A stretch of DNA of 23,830 nt from Prevotella sp. CAG:924 (GTDB lineage Bacteria > Bacteroidota > Bacteroidia > Bacteroidales > Bacteroidaceae). Below the pieces are notes generated by a model that had not been told where the DNA came from, did no database searches, and was given only the letters and a program-made list of their open reading frames with translations. The DNA is taken from positions 1 to 23,830 of the forward strand of contig HF988435.1 of the NCBI GenBank assembly GCA_000431975.1. Reading direction: 5' to 3'. The translations under genes and the position numbers were made by a program. Positions 6,433 to 15,561 of this stretch are shown here, one piece after another (position 1 is the stretch's first letter; each line of letters opens with the position of its first letter).

Positions 6433-8409
6433 TTATTTTCTGAGTATCAGTGCCGACTGAGGTTCCACCTCGATAGTGCCACCCTTGACGGTCATACTGC
6501 TTTCTTCGTCGATCGTACCATTGGCGGCGACAACAGTATAGACACCTTCAGGGATGCTGACTGTTCGAGCCGTCTTGTTGGCATTGAACACGACAATGAT
6601 CTCTTGCCAGGGATCGATACCTTGCAGATCGTACAGGCGGTAAGCGACCAGACATCCCTCTTTCGCCTGCTGTCCGGCATTCTTCTCAGGAAGGAACTCC
6701 AGATGACGGCGCACTGCGAGGGCATTGCCAAGACGGAATGCGGGATGATGGGCACGCAAGGCCAGTAAACGGCTGTAGTAGTCCATCACCTGCGGATAGG
6801 TCTGCAGATGGTTCCAAGGAAGGGCATTAATGGAGTCGGGCGAGTTGTAGGAGTTGTGCACACCTTTCTTGTCGCGTAGCAGCTCCTCACCGCTGAGCAT
6901 GAAAGGCACGCCCTGTGAGGTGAACACCACCGTCTGGGCCAGCTTATCGAGACGGATGAGTTCCTCATCACTAATGCCCGGCAGCTCCGTACGCAGACGG
7001 TCGACAAGACACATGTCGTCATGGCAGCTCACATAAGATATCTGCTGTGTCGGCTCCAGACACCATGGTTCCTTGTCATAGTTCACCTGCAACATATTCA
7101 CCTGCGGATGGGCTATACCTCCGACAATACCATATTTAATGCTCTCTTCATCACCGGGAATGCCTGCAAGGAAAGCACCTTTGGCATCGTCGTTGAACGG
7201 GCCACGCAGCGCATCGCGCAAGTCATCGCTGAAAGCGGCGATACCCGGCATCTGCGGGATGTTGGCCTTCATAGCCAGCTTCTCCAAGGGATAGGCACAA
7301 GTGCCGGCACTCCATCCCTCACCATAAATGAAGATCGAGGGATCAATGGCTGTCAGGGCATCGCGGATAGCATTCATCGTAGCGATGTCGTGAACACCCA
7401 TCAGATCGAAACGAAAGCCGTCAATATGATACTCTTCAGCCCAGTACTTCACGCTCTCGATCATGAAATGACGCATCAGCGGCGTCTCCGATGCCGTCTC
7501 ATTGCCGCATCCTGACCCGTTGCTGGGCTTGCCGTCTTTGGTGAAGCGGTAGTAAGCATCGGGCACCGTCTTTTGAAACTGACTGTTCGTCAAGTCGAAG
7601 GTGTGATTGTACACCACATCGAGTATCACCCTGATGCCGGCCTTGTGCAGGGCCTGCACCATCTGCTTAAACTCCCGTATGCGTCGGGCAGGCGTATAGG
7701 GATCGGTAGAGTATGAGCCTTCGGGCACATTGTAGTTCAACGGGTCGTAGCCCCAGTTATACTGCGGCTGTCCGAGCTTCGTCTCGTCCACGCTGGCATA
7801 ATCGAACGACGGCAGGATATGCACGGCATTGACTCCCAACTTCTTCAGATGGTCTATGGCCCATGGCTCCGTGAGAGCCAGGAACTTACCGGGATACCGG
7901 GCATCCTTACGCGCGATGGAGAAATCGCGGAAGTGCATCTCATAGATCATCAGATCGGCCGGCGAGCGCAATGGCGGACGCACATCGCTCTCCCACCCCT
8001 CGGGATCGGTGTCTTTCAGCTCAATGACAGCGCCACGGACGCCATTCACACCCACAGCACGGGCAAAAATGCCCGGTGTCTCACGCGGATGTTTCCTATT
8101 GCCCGACGCGTCGAAAGTATAAAAATAATCTTTCCAGTCACCGGGCACCTCGGCGATCCAGCCGTATGCTTCCTGCCTCTCCATCCTGATGGTCTTCACC
8201 GCCTTGCCTCCTATCCCATCCTTGTATAGACGTAAGAGCACGGGGCGATTGCCCTGAACTGATCCGGAAAACAAGAAAGTCGTCTTTGCCGGCGTATAGA
8301 CCACCTGTGGCTCATAGGATAGAGCCAACGTGTCCGGGTCGAATCCTTCAGCCCGGACAGTTGAGATATAAGTGGCCATAAAAGCCATGAGAAAATATTT
8401 CAGTTTCAT
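6433..8409 (-). CDS. pulA: Type I pullulanase (GH13), exported
   Basis: A 658-residue debranching enzyme that cleaves alpha-1,6 links in pullulan and branched maltodextrins. A signal peptide of about 20 residues (ending STVRA) exports it. A CBM48-like beta domain covers about residues 30-105. The type I pullulanase signature YNWGYDP is at 217-223. Catalytic regions follow: DVVYNH (264-269), GFRFD with nucleophile D335, YGEGW with acid/base E364, and the HD pair at 463-464. Its length suits a compact type I pullulanase without the long N-terminal domains of Klebsiella PulA. The start ATG (8407-8409) overlaps the stop of the upstream GH97 gene by one base (TAATG), a sign of translational coupling. 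The SusA-like gene follows 38 bp later. Confidence 0.93.
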   Translation of the reverse strand: MKLKYFLMAFMATYISTVRAEGFDPDTLALSYEPQVVYTPAKTTFLFSGSVQGNRPVLLRLYKDGIGGKAVKTIRMERQEAYGWIAEVPGDWKDYFYTFDASGNRKHPRETPGIFARAVGVNGVRGAVIELKDTDPEGWESDVRPPLRSPADLMIYEMHFRDFSIARKDARYPGKFLALTEPWAIDHLKKLGVNAVHILPSFDYASVDETKLGQPQYNWGYDPLNYNVPEGSYSTDPYTPARRIREFKQMVQALHKAGIRVILDVVYNHTFDLTNSQFQKTVPDAYYRFTKDGKPSNGSGCGNETASETPLMRHFMIESVKYWAEEYHIDGFRFDLMGVHDIATMNAIRDALTAIDPSIFIYGEGWSAGTCAYPLEKLAMKANIPQMPGIAAFSDDLRDALRGPFNDDAKGAFLAGIPGDEESIKYGIVGGIAHPQVNMLQVNYDKEPWCLEPTQQISYVSCHDDMCLVDRLRTELPGISDEELIRLDKLAQTVVFTSQGVPFMLSGEELLRDKKGVHNSYNSPDSINALPWNHLQTYPQVMDYYSRLLALRAHHPAFRLGNALAVRRHLEFLPEKNAGQQAKEGCLVAYRLYDLQGIDPWQEIIVVFNANKTARTVSIPEGVYTVVAANGTIDEESSMTVKGGTIEVEPQSALILRK

Positions 8410-10541
8410 TATTTTGCGATCAATGATATGGCAAAACCGCCACCGGGAGCCTCTGTGAGCTTAAGCGTGTCACCTTTCTTCACTGTGCGGTGAGTGATGG
8501 TATATGCTTTTGGATTGGTCTTATAGTTCGCATCCTTCGCATCGGCATAGATCGTACATTCGTACTTACGGCCCTTGTCGAGGAAATCGAGCTTCACGGT
8601 CGACTTGTGACCGTTCTCGTCACACTTTCCGCCTACGAACCAGTTGTCTGTACCCTTTGCCTTGCGTGCCACAGTGATATAGTCGGCCGGCTCGGCCTCG
8701 AGATAAATCGAATTGTCCCAATCGACAGCCACATCGCGGATAAATTGGAAGGCATCGTCGTATTTCTCATAATTCTCGGGCAGGTCGGCAGCCATCTGCA
8801 GAGGAGAATAGAATGTCACATAGAGCGCCAGCTGTCCCACAAGCGTCGTGTGCACATAGCTGGTGTTGTTGCTCCAAGTCTTCAACTGCGTCTCCAGAAT
8901 GCCGGGCGTATAGTCCATCGGACCTCCCTGCAGACGGGTGAAAGGCAGGATGACGGTATGGTCGGGATTGGATCCGCCGAAAGCCTCATACTCCGTACCG
9001 CGCGCACTCTCATTACCGATGAGGTTGGGATAAGTACGACAGAGACCGGTAGGACGGGTAGCCTCATGGGCATTGACCATGATGTGATGTTTGGCAGCCT
9101 CCTTCACCACATAGAGATAATGATTGTTCATCGACTGGGAGAAGTGATGGTCACCACGCGGGATAATGTCACCCACATAACCGCCCTTCACGGCATCATA
9201 GCCATATTTATTCATCAGATTGAACGCATCTTCAAGGTGACGCTCATAATTAGTTACTGAAGAAGAGGTCTCATGATGCATCATCAGCTTCACGCCTTTT
9301 GAATGGGCATAGGCATTCAGGCCAGGCAGATCAAAGTCGGGATAAGGTGTGACGAAATCGAAAACATCCTCTTTCCAATGACCGGCCCAGTCTTCCCAAC
9401 CGGTGTTCCAGCCTTCTACCAGCACTTCCTGCAAACCGTTCTTCGCTGCAAAGTCAATATAACGCTTCACCTCAGCCGTTGTGGCACCGTGGGTGCCATT
9501 GGGCTTGGCATGTGCGTAGTCGGTAACACCCAGACGTACCGATGGGAACTCGTTGGTATAGTTCCAGGTCTTCCGACCGACAATCATCTCCCACCATACG
9601 CCGCAATACTTCACAGGATGGATCCAGCTCGTATCTTCAAGCTTGCATGGCTCGTTGAGGTTGTAGATCATCTTCGACGAGAGCATCACACGGGCATCGT
9701 CGCTCACCATAACCGTACGCCATGGTGTCTGACACGGCGTCTGCATGGCACCCTTTAAGCCTGTAGCGTCAGGTGTGAGCCAACTCTCAAAGGTCATCGT
9801 CTTATCATCAAGATTAAGGTGCATGGTAGCGTAGTCGATACAGGCTGCCTCATGGATATTAATATACAGGCCATCGGCAGTCTTCATCTGCAGCGCAGTC
9901 TGTACGCCGGTAGGTGAGAAGACGCTTACCGAAGAGTTGTTCCAATTCACAGCATCATGGAAACGCTGACGTATCTCCGAGAGCTTCGACTCCTGTGTCT
10001 CCTGCTCCTGCGTGTCATAATCACCGGGAATCCACCAGGCTGTGTGGTCACCGGCCATGGCGAACTGTGTATGCTCTTCCTTTATAAAAAAGTAGTTGAG
10101 GTTCTCCTGTTGAGGGAATTCATAGCGCAAACCCATTCCCTCATTGTAGACACGGAAACGGATGATGATATTACGCTGTGACGATGGCTGGCTGAGATCC
10201 ACTTCCAGCTCATTATAGTTGTTGCGCACTTCAGCCACCTCTCCCCATACGGGTTTCCAGGTCTCGTCAAAAGTAGAAGTCTTAGAACCGGTTTCTGTGA
10301 ACCCTTCCATCAAGTCGATCTCATTCATTCCTTTCGAGGCTTGCTTAATCTTAGCCAGTTCAAGACCGAGATGGGACGGTTTCACAACCGCCTTTCCCTT
10401 ATACGTCATTTCATACGTTGGCACACCATTTCCCGTAAGCGAGAAATGTACCGATACATTGCCGTCGGGCGACTTCACCGTCTGGGCTAAAGCGGCCAGT
10501 GGCAGCAACAACGCGGCAATAAGAATGTTAATACGATGCAT
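8409..10541 (-). CDS. susB: SusB-like alpha-glucosidase (GH97)
   Basis: A 710-residue exported enzyme that releases glucose from the non-reducing end of malto-oligosaccharides, by analogy with SusB. A signal peptide ends near LAALAQ (residue 20). The N-terminal beta-sandwich precedes a TIM barrel. Five glutamates known in B. thetaiotaomicron SusB (E194, E439, E508, E526, E532) fall here at E179, E424, E493, E511 and E517, all with a constant offset of 15. They lie in YDTQEQ, HHETS, NAHEATRP, GNES and RGTEYEAF. In SusB these bind calcium and supply the acid (E532) and base (E439/E508) of the inverting mechanism, so this member should be an inverting alpha-glucosidase rather than a retaining galactosidase. 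It lies 54 bp after malQ and overlaps pulA by one base. Confidence 0.93.
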   Translation of the reverse strand: MHRINILIAALLLPLAALAQTVKSPDGNVSVHFSLTGNGVPTYEMTYKGKAVVKPSHLGLELAKIKQASKGMNEIDLMEGFTETGSKTSTFDETWKPVWGEVAEVRNNYNELEVDLSQPSSQRNIIIRFRVYNEGMGLRYEFPQQENLNYFFIKEEHTQFAMAGDHTAWWIPGDYDTQEQETQESKLSEIRQRFHDAVNWNNSSVSVFSPTGVQTALQMKTADGLYINIHEAACIDYATMHLNLDDKTMTFESWLTPDATGLKGAMQTPCQTPWRTVMVSDDARVMLSSKMIYNLNEPCKLEDTSWIHPVKYCGVWWEMIVGRKTWNYTNEFPSVRLGVTDYAHAKPNGTHGATTAEVKRYIDFAAKNGLQEVLVEGWNTGWEDWAGHWKEDVFDFVTPYPDFDLPGLNAYAHSKGVKLMMHHETSSSVTNYERHLEDAFNLMNKYGYDAVKGGYVGDIIPRGDHHFSQSMNNHYLYVVKEAAKHHIMVNAHEATRPTGLCRTYPNLIGNESARGTEYEAFGGSNPDHTVILPFTRLQGGPMDYTPGILETQLKTWSNNTSYVHTTLVGQLALYVTFYSPLQMAADLPENYEKYDDAFQFIRDVAVDWDNSIYLEAEPADYITVARKAKGTDNWFVGGKCDENGHKSTVKLDFLDKGRKYECTIYADAKDANYKTNPKAYTITHRTVKKGDTLKLTEAPGGGFAISLIAK

Positions 10542-10595
10542 TGTTATTGGTTGATTATGGTTTTTGTTTGGTTCTTATCGGATACTTTTGATATA

Positions 10596-13274
10596 TCATC
10601 TGCCACTCTCTGTGACGAGATCCCGCACATTGCCCATGAAAGCCTTATTAGCCATCAGGTCTTCTAGGTTGACATGCATGCGGTAGCGCCAATAGTGATG
10701 CGGGTTAGCCGGGATGTTGATACGTTCGGCGTCAGCGTCAGCCAGCCGCATGCGCTCGTCGATGGCCAGCCAGTCCTGTATGCTGAGAATGCAGAGCATT
10801 GAAGGCGACGTAAGCTGACGCGATACGATATCACGGGCCAGCCAGCCGGGCAGTGGATGAGGCGCCAGGCCATCACGATAGAGCATCGTACGATAATAGT
10901 CCTGTGTACGCTCGTTGTCTTCATCCCACCACTGGCGGAGAGTTGGCATGTCGTGCGTAGAGAATGTGCAGACCGAGCGATAAGGATTGTGCGAGAGATG
11001 ACCGAAACGGACGGAAGGATCCTTCGGCATCGACTGGATCTCGAGCGAGAGAATGCGCAGCTCATTGATCACCCACTGTACACAGTCGGGCACCATACCC
11101 AGATCCTCGGCACAGACCAGCATGCGCGTGGCCTGTACCAGGCGCGGCAGCTTCTTCATGGCCTCATGATACCAGAACTGGTTGTTGCGGCGATAGAAAT
11201 AGTCGTTATAGAGACGGTTGAACGCCGCCTTATCATTATCGTAGAGTGCCTCATAGGTAAAGCCGAACTGGGCAGAGATACGGGGATGGAACTTCTTGCT
11301 ATCGTTATTGTCACGCACAAAAAGCACATCACTGATCAGCGAATACAGACCATCACGCAAATGCATGGCGTCTTCATTATCTGTCAAGTTCTCAAAGGCT
11401 TTCTCCACCTTTCGTTGCGTGTCATACTCAGGCTTCATGTGCCAGATATCATCATGAGCATGATCGAGATATTTCTCCTTCACCTCTCCGGCACGGTCAC
11501 CAAACACCCGGTCGAGCACCCAATCGCTGATGAACGGCTCGCAGAACTGCTCCTCCAGGAAGGGCAAGCCGTAGCCCTCTATCTCCTCACGCGTCATGCC
11601 AAGCGCAGGCGAGAACTGACCGAGCAAGCCATGGACGGACGTGACGGGGATCTCCCAAATGCGGAAAAAGCCAAGCACATGGTCAATGCGGTAAGCATCA
11701 AAGAAGTGGGCCATATTCTGGAAACGACGCACCCACCACTGGCAGTCGTCCTTCAGCATCTCCGGCCAGTTGTATGTGGGGAAGCCCCAGTTCTGACCAT
11801 TTACACTAAAATCATCAGGTGGCGCACCGGCAGAGCCGTTAAGATTGAAATACTGCGGCTCCATCCACACATCGCAGCCATAACGAGCCACCCCAATGGG
11901 GATGTCGCCTTTGAGTATGACATGTTTTGAGCGGGCATAGGCATGCACTGCCCGCAACTGACGATCGAGCACGTACTGCAGGAAATACCAGTAGCTAAGT
12001 TGCTTGTAAACATCGCCATGCGGATCGGAAAGGCGTTTACGGTCTGCCTCATCCCACTGTTGGTGCTCGGGCCAGTCGATAAACTTCGAAGTGCCGTATT
12101 TCTCAGCCAGATAGCGGTAAGCTGCATAAGGAACAAGCCAACGCTGGGCCTCGGCAAAGAACAGCTTGAAGTCGTGCGTACGCATCATCTCTCTACCCTC
12201 CTGTCTGAAGAGTAGACGGAGGTATTCGTCCTTTGCCTCATTCACACGCTCATAATCAATCTGAGGCAGAGTATTCAACTCCCGTTGCAGCGTATCAAAA
12301 TGCTTACGGGCCGTCTCATCTTCCAGCTCAGGCAACTGCCTCAGATCAATATACTGGGGATGGATAGCGAAGATAGAGATACAACTATAAGGATAGGAGT
12401 CCGTCCATGTCTTCGAATACGTAGTATCATTGATCGGCAGCACCTGCAGCACACGCTGGCCTGTCTGCTCCACATAATCGATCATCATACGCAGATCGCC
12501 GAAGTCACCCACGCCAAAGCTTCCCTTCGTCCGCAAGGAAAAGACAGGCACCAGCGTGCCGGCCAGCCGGTGGTTGTAGGTAGGCATAAAAGCCTGTGTA
12601 AGCTGGTAGACCACTGTCTCACCGTCCTTTATCTCCGGCAAAGTGATAGTACGGTTATCTGAGGTCTCCCACAATGGAGCGACATCGCCTTTGTTGTCAA
12701 AGGCTGCGAACTTAAACTCCAGACGATCCTCCTCGAGCCGGTCGACGTCAATGTCGACGGCCCATTCATTGATAGCATGCTCTGTCATCTCTACCGCCTT
12801 CAGAGGATCCCAGCCGCCCAAACAGGCATCGGCACCAATCAGTACCAACCGTTCGGTGGAACGTAACTGAGGGCAGCGCACTACCAACCGCACTGTCCGA
12901 TGGTAGTCGTGCTCCGGCAAGAGATGCACCGTATGATGATCTATACACTCGGTAAATGCCGAAGAATAGAGGTAGCTGTCTTCGGGAATATCATTCCAAT
13001 GATCGTAGACAATATAACTTTCAGTCTGACGGGTAGAAAGCTCCAAGCGGTGAGCCACCGTCGTCCACTCGCGACGGACCTCCCGACCACCCCGGTCCAG
13101 ACTGTAATAATAATCCAATTGACGCACGGCCTTATCCAGTACAAGCTGATAAGTCCAATGCTCACCGTCGACTGTGCTCATTAAATAAGTCACCGTCGCA
13201 CCGTTCTGTTTTACATTAAGCGCCAACGTCTCTCCATACGTGGTGCGATAATCAAGATTAAAAAGTATATGCAT
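10596..13274 (-). CDS. malQ: 4-alpha-glucanotransferase, DPE2-like with tandem CBM20 (GH77)
   Basis: An 892-residue cytoplasmic enzyme (no signal peptide) that transfers glucosyl units between maltose and longer glucans. Two starch-binding CBM20-type domains occupy about residues 1-110 and 125-228. The second is the clearer, with LGGWDPLKAVEM at 152-163 and later Trp residues. The GH77 barrel starts near 240 (VPVFSLRTKGSFGVGDFGDL). Catalytic residues are D531 (AYRIDHVLG, nucleophile), E723 (CAEDLGMVP, acid/base) and D775 (STHDMPTLR). D531 and E723 are 192 residues apart; in classical amylomaltases (T. aquaticus D293/E340) the gap is about 47, so about 145 residues are inserted here, as in plant DPE2. 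It leads the operon, preceded by a -7 element, a hairpin and a LacI-type palindrome. Confidence 0.93.
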   Translation of the reverse strand: MHILFNLDYRTTYGETLALNVKQNGATVTYLMSTVDGEHWTYQLVLDKAVRQLDYYYSLDRGGREVRREWTTVAHRLELSTRQTESYIVYDHWNDIPEDSYLYSSAFTECIDHHTVHLLPEHDYHRTVRLVVRCPQLRSTERLVLIGADACLGGWDPLKAVEMTEHAINEWAVDIDVDRLEEDRLEFKFAAFDNKGDVAPLWETSDNRTITLPEIKDGETVVYQLTQAFMPTYNHRLAGTLVPVFSLRTKGSFGVGDFGDLRMMIDYVEQTGQRVLQVLPINDTTYSKTWTDSYPYSCISIFAIHPQYIDLRQLPELEDETARKHFDTLQRELNTLPQIDYERVNEAKDEYLRLLFRQEGREMMRTHDFKLFFAEAQRWLVPYAAYRYLAEKYGTSKFIDWPEHQQWDEADRKRLSDPHGDVYKQLSYWYFLQYVLDRQLRAVHAYARSKHVILKGDIPIGVARYGCDVWMEPQYFNLNGSAGAPPDDFSVNGQNWGFPTYNWPEMLKDDCQWWVRRFQNMAHFFDAYRIDHVLGFFRIWEIPVTSVHGLLGQFSPALGMTREEIEGYGLPFLEEQFCEPFISDWVLDRVFGDRAGEVKEKYLDHAHDDIWHMKPEYDTQRKVEKAFENLTDNEDAMHLRDGLYSLISDVLFVRDNNDSKKFHPRISAQFGFTYEALYDNDKAAFNRLYNDYFYRRNNQFWYHEAMKKLPRLVQATRMLVCAEDLGMVPDCVQWVINELRILSLEIQSMPKDPSVRFGHLSHNPYRSVCTFSTHDMPTLRQWWDEDNERTQDYYRTMLYRDGLAPHPLPGWLARDIVSRQLTSPSMLCILSIQDWLAIDERMRLADADAERINIPANPHHYWRYRMHVNLEDLMANKAFMGNVRDLVTESGR

Positions 13275-13301
13275 AGACTGTTTTATATCAATTTTCCTTC
13301 A

Positions 13302-13309
13302 CAAAGATA
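13302..13309 (-). promoter_or_regulatory. -7 element of the starch operon promoter
   Basis: The minus strand reads TATCTTTG, an exact match to TAnnTTTG, 27 bp upstream of the malQ ATG. The predicted start is near 13295, giving a short leader of about 20 nt. The -33 position falls inside the dsbD terminator hairpin and reads TTCTG rather than TTTG, so the promoter may need an activator. This is the only TAnnTTTG site seen ahead of the four starch genes. Confidence 0.6.
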
Positions 13310-13312
13310 AAC

Positions 13313-13344
13313 AAAAAAGCCATGGGCAGAACCCCATGGCTTTT
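13313..13344 (-). terminator. Rho-independent terminator of dsbD
   Basis: GCCATGGG (13319-13326) pairs perfectly with CCCATGGC (13333-13340) around a 6-nt loop, and flanking A and T runs extend the stem to 12 bp. On the minus strand it ends in T6 (13313-13318). It lies about 60 bp after the dsbD stop. The T-run leads straight into the malQ -7 element. Confidence 0.85.
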
Positions 13345-13363
13345 AATTTTTTCCACCCTGAAT

Positions 13364-13379
13364 GTGCAAACGTTTGCAC
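13364..13379. promoter_or_regulatory. Perfect 16-bp palindrome, LacI-family operator type
   Basis: GTGCAAACGTTTGCAC is an exact palindrome with a central CG and an AAACGTTT core, the form recognised by many LacI/GalR-family regulators. It lies in the dsbD-malQ gap, about 90 bp upstream of the malQ ATG and about 60 bp upstream of the malQ -7 element, beyond the dsbD terminator. A maltose/starch regulator is the obvious candidate binder, but no regulator gene lies in this window and no second copy was seen. Confidence 0.6.
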
Positions 13380-13400
13380 GCTTACACATACAGTGTTAAG

Positions 13401-15479
13401 TTACTTCTTATAGTTATCCAGTCCCTTATCGAGGAAGTCGAGATAAGCTTTCACGTCTTCCTTATAAGAGAAGCTGCCGCTAAGCGGATTTCCATCGTTG
13501 TCAAGTGCCACGTAGAACGGCTGCGCATTGGCTCCGAACTTAGAGCTCTGCAGATAGCTCCACTTGTCACCGACCGTGCGCAGTGTACGCTCCTGTCCGT
13601 GATCGTTGACTGTGACGGGCTTAGGCAGCGGAGTCTTGTCATCAACATAAAGGGAGATGAGCACATAGTCCTTCGACAGCTTGTCGGCTACCTGGGGATC
13701 GGTCCATACGGAAGCCTCCATCTTACGGCAGTTCACACATCCGAAACCAGTGAAGTCGACCAGTACCGGCTTGCCTTGTGCCTTGGCGGCTGCCATACCC
13801 TGCTCGTAATCACGGTAGTGCGACTCTACGACTTTATTGTTCAGATTGAAGTCCTGCGTGTTGATAGGCGGCGCGAAAGCACTTACGGCCTTGCAGGGAG
13901 CGCCCCACAGACCGGGAATCATATAGATGGCGAACGCCAGCGAGCACAGACCAAGCATGATAGCAGGAACAGGCATCGGCTTATTCATCTCTCCTCCCAC
14001 CTCATCGCTTGGGAACTTAAGCCAACCGATAAGATAAGCACCGAGGGCAAAGAAAATGACGATCCACAAAGAAAGGAATACCTCGCGGTCCATCAGGTGC
14101 CAGCCATAAGCCAGATCGGCCACAGAGAGGAACTTCAACGAGAAAGCCAGCTCGACAAAGCCAAGCACCACCTTGATCTGATTCATCCATGATCCACTGC
14201 GCGGCGACTTCTTCATCAGTGTGGGGAACATTGCAAAGATCGTGAACGGAACGGCCAGGGCCAGAGCGAAACCGAACATTCCCACTGCCGGGCCGACCCA
14301 GTTGCCTGATGTCACAGTCTCTACGAGCAGCAGGCCGATGATCGGTGCCGTGCAGGAGAAGCTGACGAGCACCAGTGTGAAAGCCATCAGGAAGATAGAG
14401 ATCATACCCGTAGCCTTTGATGCCTTCGAGTCAACGCTGTTAGCCCAGCTATCGGGCAGCTTAATCTCAAACCATCCGAAGAAGCTGACTGCAAAGATCA
14501 CCAGCAACAGGAACAGGAAGATGTTGAATATGGCGTTGGTCGACAAGGCATTCAGCGTGCTCGGTCCGAAAATAGCCGTCACAAGCAGACCCAGCGCCAG
14601 ATAGATCACGATGATCGAGATACCATAGGTCACAGCATCACGGATTCCTTTCTTACGGTCGTCCTTGGCCCGTTTGAGGAAGAAGCTCACTGTCATTGGG
14701 ATGATAGGCCAGATACACGGCATCACCAGGGCCAGCAAGCCACCGACAAATCCCATAAGGAATATATATAATAAGGAGTGACTAGCCAGATCACCAGCGC
14801 CTCCCATCTGCTGCAACTGCTTCACCACAGGCTTCCACCAGAGAGCTTTCTCGGCCGGAGTGACATCAGCAGACACCACAGCAGCGGCTGCAGTTGATGA
14901 TGTACTGTCGGTCTGCATGCTAGCCTGAGCCTGAGCTTTCGCCAGTGAGTCGGCTTTTTGCTGTGCCAGCAAAGCGGCGTCCTGTGCATCGGCAGCAGGG
15001 GTCTGCGCAGCAGCGGCATCTACTGCCGGTGACTTACCGCTCTTCTTGAGAGACACCTCACTAGGCGGCAGACAGTTCTCTTCATTGCATGCCCCATACT
15101 CGAGATAAACATCTATAACATAATTGGGTTTAGTGAACTTCACTTTCTGAACGAACTTACAACTATGCTCAAAATAGCGGAGCTTCATCTCGAACAGAGG
15201 ATCGTAGTTGGAAATCTCGCGACCCACGGGCTTCAGTTTGCCTACCAGTTCCACACCATCGAGCTTATTGACATGAAAGGAAGCCTCAACAGGTCCGTCC
15301 TGTCCCAGTCCGGTGGAATAGACATGCCAACCGGATGCGATTGTAGCGGTAAACACTATTTCCGCCTCGGCTGTCTTACCAGTCTTGAGAGAAGATGTGA
15401 ACTTAACAGGATGCAGCATTTGCGCCTGAGCCACAAGGGTAAGGAGCAACATGCAAAGTATACATAGCGTTTTTTTCAT
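13401..15479 (-). CDS. dsbD: DsbD-family thiol:disulfide interchange protein
   Basis: An inner-membrane protein that passes electrons from cytoplasmic thioredoxin to periplasmic thiol partners. I start it at the ATG at 15477-15479 (692 residues) because a clean signal peptide begins there (MKKTLCILCMLLLTLVAQAQ); an in-frame ATG 18 codons upstream would only add a non-conserved lead. Domains: an N-terminal periplasmic DsbD-alpha-like domain with C131/C136 (YGACNEENCLPP), an Ala/Gln/Ser-rich linker (about 150-205), a transmembrane domain (about 235-525) with C255 (MPCIWP) and C376 (SFSCTAP), and a C-terminal thioredoxin domain with the CVNC site at 581-584. All three redox pairs are present. 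It is monocistronic, with its own promoter and terminator. Confidence 0.93.
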   Translation of the reverse strand: MKKTLCILCMLLLTLVAQAQMLHPVKFTSSLKTGKTAEAEIVFTATIASGWHVYSTGLGQDGPVEASFHVNKLDGVELVGKLKPVGREISNYDPLFEMKLRYFEHSCKFVQKVKFTKPNYVIDVYLEYGACNEENCLPPSEVSLKKSGKSPAVDAAAAQTPAADAQDAALLAQQKADSLAKAQAQASMQTDSTSSTAAAAVVSADVTPAEKALWWKPVVKQLQQMGGAGDLASHSLLYIFLMGFVGGLLALVMPCIWPIIPMTVSFFLKRAKDDRKKGIRDAVTYGISIIVIYLALGLLVTAIFGPSTLNALSTNAIFNIFLFLLLVIFAVSFFGWFEIKLPDSWANSVDSKASKATGMISIFLMAFTLVLVSFSCTAPIIGLLLVETVTSGNWVGPAVGMFGFALALAVPFTIFAMFPTLMKKSPRSGSWMNQIKVVLGFVELAFSLKFLSVADLAYGWHLMDREVFLSLWIVIFFALGAYLIGWLKFPSDEVGGEMNKPMPVPAIMLGLCSLAFAIYMIPGLWGAPCKAVSAFAPPINTQDFNLNNKVVESHYRDYEQGMAAAKAQGKPVLVDFTGFGCVNCRKMEASVWTDPQVADKLSKDYVLISLYVDDKTPLPKPVTVNDHGQERTLRTVGDKWSYLQSSKFGANAQPFYVALDNDGNPLSGSFSYKEDVKAYLDFLDKGLDNYKK

Positions 15480-15530
15480 TGCTGTAGTATATTTTTGCTT
15501 AAAAATTAAATAAAGATGACAATTTGGATG

Positions 15531-15561
15531 CAAAGTTACTCAAAGTCGGCCACCTATCCCA
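15531..15561 (-). promoter_or_regulatory. Promoter of dsbD
   Basis: TAACTTTG (15531-15538, minus) matches TAnnTTTG. A TTG triplet lies 21 bp upstream (within GATTGGG), a plausible -33 element. The predicted leader is about 45 nt before the signal-peptide ATG, which supports the chosen start over the upstream ATG at 15533: that codon would overlap the -7 element. Confidence 0.6.

Noticed and set aside
15480..15533. An upstream in-frame ATG that would lengthen DsbD by 18 residues.
   Set aside because: It would place extra residues before a textbook signal peptide, and the codon overlaps the predicted -7 promoter element.
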